DNA of 10,403 bases from Streptosporangiaceae bacterium (GTDB lineage Bacteria; Actinomycetota; Actinomycetes; Streptosporangiales; Streptosporangiaceae). Of the stretch, positions 1-6,423 are shown piece after piece. Position numbers and translations under genes: made by a program. The stretch is taken from positions 1 to 10,403 of the forward strand of contig JASHTQ010000693.1 of assembly GCA_030040475.1 (NCBI GenBank), read 5' to 3'. Within the stretch, counting starts at the first letter, position 1; each line of letters starts with the position of its first letter. The notes beneath the pieces are model-generated. The model saw only the letters and a list, made by a program, of their open reading frames with translations. It did no database searches and was not told the origin of the DNA.

Positions 1-710
1 AGATCGCCAGGGCCTGCGCCCCGACCCGCAAGAAGGTCACCCTCGAGCTGGGCGGCAAGGCCGCCAACATCGTGTTCGAGGACGCGCCCATCGACCAGGC
101 GGTCGAGGGGATCGTGAACGGCATCTTCTTCAACCAGGGCCACGTGTGCTGCGCGGGCTCCCGGCTGCTCGTCCAGGAGTCCGTCTACGAGCAGGTCGTG
201 GCGTCGCTGCAACGGCGGCTGGCGACGCTGCGGCTCGGCGACCCGCTGGACAAGAACACCGACGTGGGCGCCATCAACTCCGCCGACCAGCTGGCCAAGA
301 TCCGCGAGCTGTCGATGGTCGGGGAGGAGGAGGGCGCGCAGCGCTGGTCGCCGCCGTGCGAGCTGCCGGTCAAGGGGTTCTGGTTCCCGCCGACGGTGTT
401 CACCGGGGTGTCGCAGGCACACCGGATCGCCCGGGAGGAGATCTTCGGCCCGGTGCTGTCGGTGCTGACCTTCCGGACTCCGGCCGAGGCGGTGGAGAAG
501 GCCAACAACACGCCGTACGGGCTTTCCGCCGGGGTCTGGACCGAGAAGGGCTCGCTGATCTTGTGGATGGCCTCCCGGCTGCGGGCCGGGGTGGTCTGGG
601 CGAACACGTTCAACAAGTTCGACCCGACGTCGCCGTTCGGCGGCTACAAGGAATCCGGCTACGGCCGGGAGGGCGGCAGGCACGGGCTGGAGGCCTACCT
701 CGATGTCTGA
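1..710 (+). CDS. Aldehyde dehydrogenase, catalytic subunit (5' partial, ALDH16-like)
   Basis: This is the C-terminal half of an NAD(P)-dependent aldehyde dehydrogenase, which oxidises an aldehyde to a carboxylic acid in the cytoplasm. The gene enters from the left edge and its first whole codon is at base 3. Visible motifs are the catalytic glutamate block LELGGK (Glu codon 45-47) and the catalytic cysteine block FFNQGHVCCAGSR (nucleophile codon 147-149). In that block His replaces the usual Gln before the cysteine. EEIFGPV and the C-terminal PFGGYKESGYGREGG are also present. The stretch AVEGIV...FFNQGHVCCAGSRLLVQE resembles, from memory, the first domain of ALDH16 enzymes. The stop overlaps the next gene by 8 bp (ATG at 703), so the two are translationally coupled. 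The physiological aldehyde is unknown. Confidence is high for the family and moderate for the ALDH16 subclass. Confidence 0.93.
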   Translation, partial: IARACAPTRKKVTLELGGKAANIVFEDAPIDQAVEGIVNGIFFNQGHVCCAGSRLLVQESVYEQVVASLQRRLATLRLGDPLDKNTDVGAINSADQLAKIRELSMVGEEEGAQRWSPPCELPVKGFWFPPTVFTGVSQAHRIAREEIFGPVLSVLTFRTPAEAVEKANNTPYGLSAGVWTEKGSLILWMASRLRAGVVWANTFNKFDPTSPFGGYKESGYGREGGRHGLEAYLDV

Positions 711-1575
711 CACCGACGCCCCCCGCCTGGCCGTGGCGAAGACGTACAAGCTGTACATCGGCGGGGCCTTCCCCCGCTCAGAAAGCGGAAGGTCCTACGT
801 GGTCACCGACCACAAGGGCCGGTTCCTCGCCAACGCGGCGCTGGCTTCGCGCAAGGACGCCAGGGATGCGGTCGTTGCGGCGCGGAAGGCGTTCGCGGGC
901 TGGTCGGCGGCGACCCCCTACAACCGGGGCCAGGTACTGTACCGGGTCGCCGAGCTCATGGAGGGCCGCCGGGCCCAGTTCGCCGCCGAGGTGCGCGCGG
1001 CCGAGGGCCTTGGCGCGCGGCAGGCCGGGAACATGGTCGACGCGGCGATCGACCGGTGGGTCTGGTACGCCGGCTGGGCCGACAAGATCGCGCAGGTCCG
1101 CGGGGCATCCAACCCGGTGGCCGGACCCTACTTCAACTTCTCGACGCCCGAGCCGACCGGCGTGGTGGCGGTGCTCGCGCCGCAGGCCTCCAGCCTGCTC
1201 GGCTTCGTGTCCGTGGTCGCGCCCGCGCTGGTGACAGGCAACACGGTGGTGGCACTGGCCAGCGAGGGCTTCCCGCTGCCTGCCGTCTCGCTGTCGGAGG
1301 TCCTTGCCACCTCCGACGTGCCCGCCGGCGTGGTCAACGTGCTCACCGGGCGTACCGCCGAGATCGCGCCCTGGCTCGCCTCGCATATGGACGTCAACGC
1401 GATAGACCTGGCCGGCGCGCCGGATCCGCTGGCCGACGACCTGGCCGTCGCCGCCGCCGACAACCTCAAGCGGGTCGTCCGCCGCGGCGCGCAGGACTGG
1501 GCGCCGGTGCCAGGCCTGGAGCGGATGACCGCCTACCTGGAGACCAAGACGGTCTGGCACCCGGTCGGCACCTGA
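703..1575 (+). CDS. Non-catalytic aldehyde dehydrogenase-like protein (second half of a split ALDH16)
   Basis: A 290-residue protein that aligns by eye only with the N-terminal, dinucleotide-binding half of aldehyde dehydrogenases. It begins with KLYIGGAFPRSESGR (residues 15-29) and continues through TGVVAVLAP, GNTVVALAS and PAGVVNVLTG. It ends before the region where the catalytic glutamate and cysteine would lie. The usual PWNFP segment is replaced by APQASS, and the cofactor-contacting lysine of the V-x-KPSE segment is missing (ALASEG), so it is unlikely to be an enzyme alone. ALDH16 proteins carry a full ALDH domain followed by a shorter pseudo-ALDH domain of about this size. The preceding gene plus this one looks like that arrangement split into two subunits. 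The ATG lies 8 bp inside the upstream gene, which favours coupled, near-equimolar synthesis. The inferred role is structural or oligomerising partner. Confidence 0.85.
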   Translation: MSDTDAPRLAVAKTYKLYIGGAFPRSESGRSYVVTDHKGRFLANAALASRKDARDAVVAARKAFAGWSAATPYNRGQVLYRVAELMEGRRAQFAAEVRAAEGLGARQAGNMVDAAIDRWVWYAGWADKIAQVRGASNPVAGPYFNFSTPEPTGVVAVLAPQASSLLGFVSVVAPALVTGNTVVALASEGFPLPAVSLSEVLATSDVPAGVVNVLTGRTAEIAPWLASHMDVNAIDLAGAPDPLADDLAVAAADNLKRVVRRGAQDWAPVPGLERMTAYLETKTVWHPVGT

Positions 1576-1652
1576 CGATCCCGCGGCGGGCCGCAGGCAG
1601 ACCTCAGCGGCGTCCTTGGCCTCGATCAGCTCTGCGAAGGTCCCGGCCAGCG

Positions 1653-1674
1653 TGGCCCGGCCAGCCCCGGGCCA
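1653..1674. terminator. GC-rich hairpin between convergent genes
   Basis: A perfect 8-bp stem, TGGCCCGG / CCGGGCCA, with a 6-nt loop lies in the 117-bp gap between the convergent aldehyde dehydrogenase-like gene and the potassium channel gene. It has no T-run, as is common for actinomycete terminators, and could serve both directions. An 11-bp tandem repeat (GGCCAGCCCCG twice, 1659-1680) overlaps it, so the hairpin may be partly a by-product of that repeat. Confidence 0.45.
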
Positions 1675-1692
1675 GCCCCGGGCGGCAGGTGC

Positions 1693-2691
1693 CTAGGCGC
1701 CCTTGCGGCGGCCGCCGGAAGCCTCGGCGATCAGCAGGCGGTCTCCGGCCTCGACCACCGGATCCTCGCCGATACCGAGGGTGAACCGGTTCGCGTGCAC
1801 CAGGCCGAGTACCAGCCCGGTCCCTCGGGTCCCCCCGCGCCGCTCGTCACGGACCGCGCTGAGCGTCTTGCCGATCGTCGCCTGATCGGCGTCGATCTCC
1901 GCCAGGATGTCGCGGCCGGACTCGACCAGCTGCGCGACCATGTCGCCCGCGTGCGGCGTTTCCAGCGTCGTTGCCAGCGTGCGGGCGAGGAGCTCGTTGG
2001 ACGACACCGCATGCTGGACCCCGAGCTCGCGCAGCGCTTCCCGCACCGAACCCGAGCTGACCAGGGCGGTGACCGGCAGGTCGGGCGCCTGCTCGCGCAA
2101 GATCACCGCGGTGACGAGGACGTCGCCGTCGCTGGCGCCGGTGATGAGAGCCTGCTGGGCGCCTGCGGGCCTGGCCTTGCTGATCGTCGCGGGATGGGTC
2201 GGGTCGCCGCGGACCAGGTGCACGTCCGCGCGGACGCCGACCGGATCGACGTCCGCGACGAGCACGACGGGAACCTGCGCCGCCGCGAGTTCCTCCAGGA
2301 TCGCGGGGACGGTGGAGTTCATCCCGAGCACCAGCCGGTACGTGCCGTCAGGGAACCGTGTTTCCAAGTTCAGTATCCTCCTGATTCCTGCTGCCGCGGC
2401 CGCGCCGGTCAACAGCGCGAACACCGCGGCCAGCATCGGGATCGTGGTGAGCATGACGGCGGAGGCGATCACCCGCCCGGCGCCGTTGTGCGGCGTCACG
2501 TCACCGTATCCAACCGTTGTCGCCGTGGTGACCGCCCAGTACAGGCCGGTAGTGAACGGAAGGTCCTGGGTCAGCGCGAACAGCCCGGCACCTGCCAGGA
2601 CGCACACGGTCGCGGCGCCGAGCAGCACGGCCACGTGCCGCCGGTGCGCTTGGCCGAAGACGCGGGTCAGAAGAAATATCACGGCACACAT
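1693..2691 (-). CDS. Two-helix potassium channel with C-terminal RCK (TrkA-N/TrkA-C) domains
   Basis: A 332-residue inner-membrane ion channel. Helix 1 is about residues 20-40. The pore carries the potassium selectivity filter TVGYGD (59-64), and helix 2 is about 73-103. A cytosolic RCK/TrkA-N domain follows (about 118-255), then a TrkA-C-like domain (about 256-325, ending EAGDRLLIAE). This is the MthK/Kch type of ligand-gated K+ channel, which works as a tetramer. The Rossmann loop at the start of the RCK domain reads LVLGMNSTVP and lacks a canonical GxGxxG, so nucleotide binding is doubtful. The open frame extends upstream to 3018, but that part is Arg/Pro/Ser-rich and overlaps the flavodoxin gene in another frame. 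The ATG at 2691 with a weak GCGGGA upstream was therefore chosen. It lies 76 bp downstream of the flavodoxin-like gene on the same strand, so the two may be co-transcribed. Confidence 0.9.
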   Translation of the reverse strand: MCAVIFLLTRVFGQAHRRHVAVLLGAATVCVLAGAGLFALTQDLPFTTGLYWAVTTATTVGYGDVTPHNGAGRVIASAVMLTTIPMLAAVFALLTGAAAAAGIRRILNLETRFPDGTYRLVLGMNSTVPAILEELAAAQVPVVLVADVDPVGVRADVHLVRGDPTHPATISKARPAGAQQALITGASDGDVLVTAVILREQAPDLPVTALVSSGSVREALRELGVQHAVSSNELLARTLATTLETPHAGDMVAQLVESGRDILAEIDADQATIGKTLSAVRDERRGGTRGTGLVLGLVHANRFTLGIGEDPVVEAGDRLLIAEASGGRRKGA

Positions 2692-2767
2692 CGTCCCGCA
2701 GCCGGCCGCCCGATGGCGGCATGCCTGGCCGGCGAGTGCCCGGCTCGACGCACCACGGCGCCGCGGC

Positions 2768-3220
2768 CTATCCGGCGACCGTGGCCGCGAGCAGCGCGCC
2801 AAGCTCCCAGCAGGCCTCCAGGTCCTGCTTGCCTGGCGTGCCGGCGACGCACACGGGCGGCCGGACCGCCCGCCACCGCAGCCCGGTGGTGATCGACTCC
2901 ACGGCGCGCACCGCCCCGCCGGTATCCGAGGCGCCGTGGACGTAAAGCCCGTAGGGCCGCCGCCTGGTCGCCTCCAGGCACGGGTAATAGATGCCGTCGA
3001 AGAAGTGCTTGAGGGCACCGGACATGTACCCGATGTTGGCCGGCGTGCCGAGCAGATAGCCGTCTGCCCCGAGGACGTCCGCCGCGGCCGCGGTCAGCGC
3101 CGGCCTGACGATGACGTCGACGCCCTCGACCTCGTCGGTCCGCGCCCCGTCGACCGCGGCCTCGAACATCGCCTGCAGCGCGGGCGACGGCGTGTGGTGA
3201 ACGACAAGTACCGTCGGCAT
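2768..3220 (-). CDS. Flavodoxin-fold / NADPH-dependent FMN reductase-like protein
   Basis: A 150-residue cytoplasmic protein of the flavodoxin-like superfamily, probably binding FMN. It opens with the first strand MPTVLVVHHTPSPALQAM, where the S/T/P-rich turn stands at the FMN-phosphate loop. The second hallmark is YLLGTPANIGYMSGALKHFF, the GTP-x-NxGxMSG-x-KxFxD segment of flavodoxin-family reductases. A further strand, YGLYVHGASD, follows. The length suits a single-domain flavodoxin-like protein. The frame extends to 3313 in basic low-complexity sequence, so the ATG at 3220, which directly precedes the first beta strand, is preferred although no strong ribosome binding site precedes it. Substrate and redox partner are unknown. 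It is the first gene of a likely two-gene unit with the potassium channel and is divergent from the propeller gene. Confidence 0.82.
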   Translation of the reverse strand: MPTVLVVHHTPSPALQAMFEAAVDGARTDEVEGVDVIVRPALTAAAADVLGADGYLLGTPANIGYMSGALKHFFDGIYYPCLEATRRRPYGLYVHGASDTGGAVRAVESITTGLRWRAVRPPVCVAGTPGKQDLEACWELGALLAATVAG

Positions 3221-3439
3221 GCTCGCTGAGCCTAGACGACCCGGACCCGGCTCGCTGCCGCGCCCCGTGCCGAGCCGCCGGTGCCGCCCGCTCCGGTCCC
3301 ACCGGCTACTCATTATCGCGTTAACCGCCGGCCCGCGGAAACAATTCGTCCGCCCGCCTGCTCGCCTGCTCGCAAGGCGGCACCCGGATGGATATGCTCG
3401 GTCAGCAGGTGCCGAAGATTTACCAGATTACCCGCTGCC

Positions 3440-3452
3440 GTTATCGCATAAC
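3440..3452. promoter_or_regulatory. Perfect inverted repeat upstream of the propeller gene
   Basis: GTTAT-CGC-ATAAC is a perfect 5-3-5 inverted repeat centred about 41 bp before the propeller start codon. A related sequence, TTATCGCGTTAAC, lies at 3313-3325 in the same 266-bp divergent intergenic region. Together they could form an operator or promoter element for either gene. No regulator is encoded nearby, so the assignment is tentative. The rest of 3221-3486 shows no gene, only an 8-bp tandem repeat (GCCTGCTC twice, 3356-3371). Confidence 0.3.
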
Positions 3453-3486
3453 TTGACACTCCGAACTCAGCAATGGGGGATTTGCC

Positions 3487-4668
3487 ATGAACGTGCGCCC
3501 AGTCCGTGTGCTGCGCGTGTCGGCGGCGGGGGTTGCGCTAGCCTCGCTCGCGCTGGCGGGGGCCGTCAGCCAGAGCGGCCACGCGAGCCGGCTCGTGAGC
3601 GCGGTGCCGGCCGCGTACACGGCCCGGGCCGGCAACGGCCAGCCGATCTGGGCCTATGTGGCCAACGCGAAATTCGGCACGGTGACCCCGATCAACACCG
3701 CGACCAATAAGGCGGGCAAGGCGATCAAGGTCGGCGACGATCCGGTGGCGATCGCGATCACGCCGAACGGCAAGACCGCAATGGTCGCCAATTACAAATC
3801 AGGTACGGTGACCCCGATCAACACCGCGACCAATAAGGCGGGCAAGGCGATCAAGGTCGGCAAGGATCCGGTGGCGATCGCGATCACGCCGAACAGCGCG
3901 ACCGCCTACGTCGTCAACCGGGGGTCAGGCACCGTGACCCCGGTCCCGGTGGCGGGCGGTCAGAACGGTCCCGCGATTGCCGTCGGCAGCGACCCGACCC
4001 AGATGGCGATCGCGCCGAACGGCGTCACCGGCTACGTCGTCAGCCGCGGCAGCAACACGGTGACGCCGATCCACCTGCCCACCGACACCGCGCTCGGCCC
4101 GATCGACTTCGCCTATTCGACCGTCAACGCGATCGCGATCGCGCCGAACGGCAAGACCGTCTACGCCACCATCTCCCCGGAGGGCGTGATGGCCGTGATC
4201 CAGACCGCCACGAACACCGTCTCCGGTTATCTCAGCTCCGGGCCCGATCCGGTGAACATCGTGATCGCGCCGGACGGATCCACTGCCTACGTGGTGAACA
4301 CGCGCTGGGCAACGGGGCGCGTCGACGGCGGGGTGACGACCGTCCACCTGCCGGCCGGCACGTCCGGGCAGCCGATCGTCCTGAACGGCCAGTCTCCCAG
4401 CCAGATCGCGATCGCGCCGAACGGCAAGATCCTCTACGTCCTCGTCGGCAACACCGCGACCCCGATCTCCACCGCGACCGGCAAGGCAGGCAAGGTGATC
4501 GGCGTGGGCCACGACCCCGTCGCCCTCGTCGTCGCGCCCGGCAGCGGCGCCGTCTACGTGGTCAACCGGGGCAGCGACACGGTGACGCCGATCTCGGTCA
4601 CGACCGGCAAGGCCGCCACGCGGATCATCGTCGGCGTGACCCCCGTCGCGATCGCGATCATGCCCTAG
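3487..4668 (+). CDS. Secreted YVTN-type beta-propeller repeat protein
   Basis: A 393-residue exported protein. Residues 1 to about 33 form a signal peptide: Arg at 4, 7 and 10, a hydrophobic core of about 11-27, and a possible cleavage after SGHA. The rest is eight consecutive repeats of about 40 residues with the pattern xAYVVN..G..TVTPI......GxPI.VG..PxAIAIxPNG. These are the YVTN/lactonase-like blades that fold into a beta-propeller. Repeats 1 and 2 are almost identical. No catalytic residues, cell-wall anchor or membrane helix is visible, so the likely role is extracellular binding or scaffolding; ligand unknown. GGGGGA at 3475-3480 is a good ribosome binding site 6 bases before the ATG. 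The gene converges on a second propeller frame with only 4 bp between their stops. Confidence 0.88.
   Translation: MNVRPVRVLRVSAAGVALASLALAGAVSQSGHASRLVSAVPAAYTARAGNGQPIWAYVANAKFGTVTPINTATNKAGKAIKVGDDPVAIAITPNGKTAMVANYKSGTVTPINTATNKAGKAIKVGKDPVAIAITPNSATAYVVNRGSGTVTPVPVAGGQNGPAIAVGSDPTQMAIAPNGVTGYVVSRGSNTVTPIHLPTDTALGPIDFAYSTVNAIAIAPNGKTVYATISPEGVMAVIQTATNTVSGYLSSGPDPVNIVIAPDGSTAYVVNTRWATGRVDGGVTTVHLPAGTSGQPIVLNGQSPSQIAIAPNGKILYVLVGNTATPISTATGKAGKVIGVGHDPVALVVAPGSGAVYVVNRGSDTVTPISVTTGKAATRIIVGVTPVAIAIMP
3679..3894 (+). repeat. 126-bp-period tandem duplication of one propeller blade
   Basis: Bases 3679-3768 recur at 3805-3894 with 88 of 90 identical, offset by exactly 126 bp (42 codons). The shared codons include AAT, which is uncommon in this GC-rich region. 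The other six blades are much more diverged in DNA, so this is a recent in-frame duplication that adds one blade. Confidence 0.9.
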
Positions 4669-4672
4669 ACCG

Positions 4673-5299
4673 CTACAGTCCGATGGCCACCGGCCCGCCG
4701 GGGAGATCCGCGACGGCCCGGCCGGGCACGCCGGTGGTGGCGTTGACCGGAAGCAGGGCCGTTGTCCCGTTGTCCGTGCCCGCGGCGACCCACAGCGTCC
4801 CGCCGTCGGGCGTCAGCGCGAACGTGACGACCCGGCCGGTCAGGCGCGCCCGGGTGAGGGCGCCGGTCGCGGTGCTGGCGATATAGAGGGTGTCGGTCAG
4901 GCCGCCGCGGGTGCGGGCGGACACGTAGACGTGCCGGGCATCTGGCGAGAAGCCGAGTTCATAGACGGCGTTGCTCGTGCCGGGCAGGGTGATCGGCCGG
5001 CGCCACCGGTGGCTGGCCAGGTCCAGCAGGTCCACCACCGGAGCCGGGGAGGCGAGGTCCTGCTGAAGGTTGCCGACGGCGAGCAGCCCGGCGCCCGCCG
5101 CCACGGCCACCGCGCACGGGGCGACCGCCTGCCAGCTCAGGGCCGGCGGAACCGTCACGCCGGGACCGGCGCGCCCGGCCGCGAGGTTGACCTGCGTCAG
5201 GCGACCGCCAAGCGGGTGTGAGACGTAGGCGGTGTCGTCGCTGGCGAACGCGACGCCGCAGGGGCCGTCGCCCACGCTGATGGCAGGCCCGGCCCTCCC
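4673..5299 (-). pseudogene. 5'-truncated beta-propeller (YVTN-like) remnant
   Basis: An open frame encoding about four propeller blades plus a piece of another. Blade strands include DTAYVSHPLGG, VYELGFSPDARHVYVSA and VVTFALTPDGGTLWVAA, and the frame ends PGGPVAIGL, a match in position to the PVAIAIMP end of the neighbouring propeller. Homology starts in mid-blade at GRAGPAISVG. Upstream, the frame runs into the intact aldo/keto reductase gene as Arg/Gly-rich out-of-frame sequence up to an ATG at 5542. Neither that ATG nor the only downstream alternative, GTG at 5275, has a ribosome binding site, and neither gives a signal peptide. A secreted propeller would need one, plus about three more blades. 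No internal stop or frameshift is present, so decay, if any, is recent. It could still be expressed as a short cytoplasmic fragment. Confidence 0.6.
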
Positions 5300-5361
5300 G
5301 GCCCGCGGCCCAGAACGCGCGTCGCGGGGAGCGACGGCCCGCGATCGCTCCCGCTGCCCGC

Positions 5362-6387
5362 TCAGCTGGCGCTGGATGCGGCCCAGATGTTGATGCCCGC
5401 GTCGACCGCGTCCTTGTCGACCGCGGCGAGCTCGTCCGCGGTGAACGTGGTGTGCCCGGCCGCGCCCAGGTTCTCCTCGAGCTGGGCGATGCTGCTCGCG
5501 CCGATCAGCACCGACGTCACCCGCGGGTCGCGCAGCGCCCACGACAGCGCGAGCTGCGCGAGCGTCTGCCCGCGCGACGCGGCTATCCCGGCCAGCGCGC
5601 GGACGTGCGCCAGCGTCGCCTCGGAAAGCTGGTCCGTGGACAGCGAGCCGTGCTGGCTGGCCCGCGACCCGGCAGGCACGCCGGAGAGGTACTTCCCGGT
5701 CAGCACGCCCTGCGCCAGCGGCGAGAACGCGATGCAGCCCACGCCCTCCTGGCCGAGCAGGTCAAGCAGCCCGCCCTCGATCCAGCGGTTCAGCATCGAG
5801 TACGACGGCTGATGGATCAGCAGCGGGGTGCCAAGGCGCCGCAGTATGGCGATGGCCTCGGCGGTACGTTCCGCCGAATAGGAGGAGATGCCCGCGTACA
5901 GCGCCCGGCCCGAGCGCACCGCGGTATCCAGCGCGCCCATCGTCTCCTCGAGCGGGGTGTCCGGGTCGAATCGGTGGGAGTAGAAGATGTCCACGTACTC
6001 AAGGCCCATCCTGCGCAGCGACTGGTCCAGGCTGGCCAGCAGGTACTTCCTTGAGCCGTGGTCGCCGTAGGGACCTGGCCACATGTCGTAGCCGGCCTTG
6101 GTGGAGATGATCAGCTCGTCCCGGTACGGCCGCAGGTCCTCGCGCATGATCCGGCCGAAGTTGATCTCGGCAGACCCGTACGGGGGCCCGTAGTTGTTCG
6201 CCAGGTCGAAGTGGGTAACCCCGAGGTCGAAGGCGCGCCGGAGGATCGCGCGCTGGTCCTCGATCGGCATGCCGTCCCCGAAGTTCTGCCACAGCCCGAG
6301 ACAGACCTCGGGCAGCAGCAGCCCGCTGCGCCCGCAGCGGCGGTAGGGGAGCTTGCTATAACGGTCATCGGCGGCAACGTAAGTCAT
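5362..6387 (-). CDS. Aldo/keto reductase, YghZ/GPR (L-glyceraldehyde 3-phosphate reductase) type
   Basis: A 341-residue NADPH-dependent carbonyl reductase with the aldo/keto reductase TIM-barrel. The catalytic tetrad is visible: Asp61 and Tyr66 in THFDLANNYG, Lys97 in IISTKAG, and His138 in VDIFYSHRFD. The C-terminal cofactor-binding block is TSVLIGASSIAQLEEN. The N-terminus (DRYSKLPYRRCGRSGLLLP...LGLWQNFG) and the C-terminus (INIWAASS) match E. coli YghZ/GPR from memory. That enzyme reduces L-glyceraldehyde 3-phosphate and methylglyoxal, so a role in aldehyde or methylglyoxal detoxification is plausible, but substrate range in this clade is broad. The protein looks full length at both ends. 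Its start is divergent from the hydrolase gene with only 36 bp between, so the promoters must overlap the neighbouring coding sequence. Both the substrate and a gene symbol are left open. Confidence 0.92.
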   Translation of the reverse strand: MTYVAADDRYSKLPYRRCGRSGLLLPEVCLGLWQNFGDGMPIEDQRAILRRAFDLGVTHFDLANNYGPPYGSAEINFGRIMREDLRPYRDELIISTKAGYDMWPGPYGDHGSRKYLLASLDQSLRRMGLEYVDIFYSHRFDPDTPLEETMGALDTAVRSGRALYAGISSYSAERTAEAIAILRRLGTPLLIHQPSYSMLNRWIEGGLLDLLGQEGVGCIAFSPLAQGVLTGKYLSGVPAGSRASQHGSLSTDQLSEATLAHVRALAGIAASRGQTLAQLALSWALRDPRVTSVLIGASSIAQLEENLGAAGHTTFTADELAAVDKDAVDAGINIWAASSAS

Positions 6388-6410
6388 GCCAGAAGTCTTT
6401 CACGACCCAT

Positions 6411-6416
6411 GGAGGA
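6411..6416 (+). promoter_or_regulatory. Ribosome binding site that sets the hydrolase start
   Basis: GGAGGA lies 7 bases before the ATG at 6424. An in-frame ATG at 6409 overlaps this site and would lose it, so 6424 is the better start. Confidence 0.7.
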
Positions 6417-6423
6417 ACCCTCG

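Noticed and set aside
146..1560. Long open frames in other frames and on the opposite strand across the two aldehyde dehydrogenase genes
   Set aside because: They are Arg/Ala/Gly-rich shadow frames typical of high-GC coding DNA, with no recognisable domain, and they overlap clear coding sequence.
1600..1656. Minus-strand stretch reading ATLAGTFAELIEAKDAAEV, in frame after the channel stop
   Set aside because: It looks protein-like and could be a decayed gene end, but it is only about 25 codons with no start, and no family was recognised; chance reading cannot be excluded.
2692..3018. N-terminal 109-residue extension of the potassium channel frame
   Set aside because: It is Arg/Ser/Pro-rich, has no family match and overlaps the flavodoxin-like gene in another frame; the first membrane helix follows the ATG at 2691 at a normal distance.
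3453..3458. TTGACA as a -35 box for the propeller gene
   Set aside because: At 16-18 bp downstream there is only the GGGGGAT ribosome-binding region and no -10 hexamer, and a start there would leave almost no leader.
3748..4660. Many GCGATCGC octamers, resembling the cyanobacterial HIP1 repeat
   Set aside because: They encode the repeated Ala-Ile-Ala-Ile strand of each propeller blade and follow from repeat and codon choice, not from a separate element.
5363..5542. Start of the minus-strand propeller frame at the ATG at 5542
   Set aside because: This portion is the aldo/keto reductase sequence read out of frame, giving Arg/Gly/His-rich residues, with no ribosome binding site and no signal peptide.
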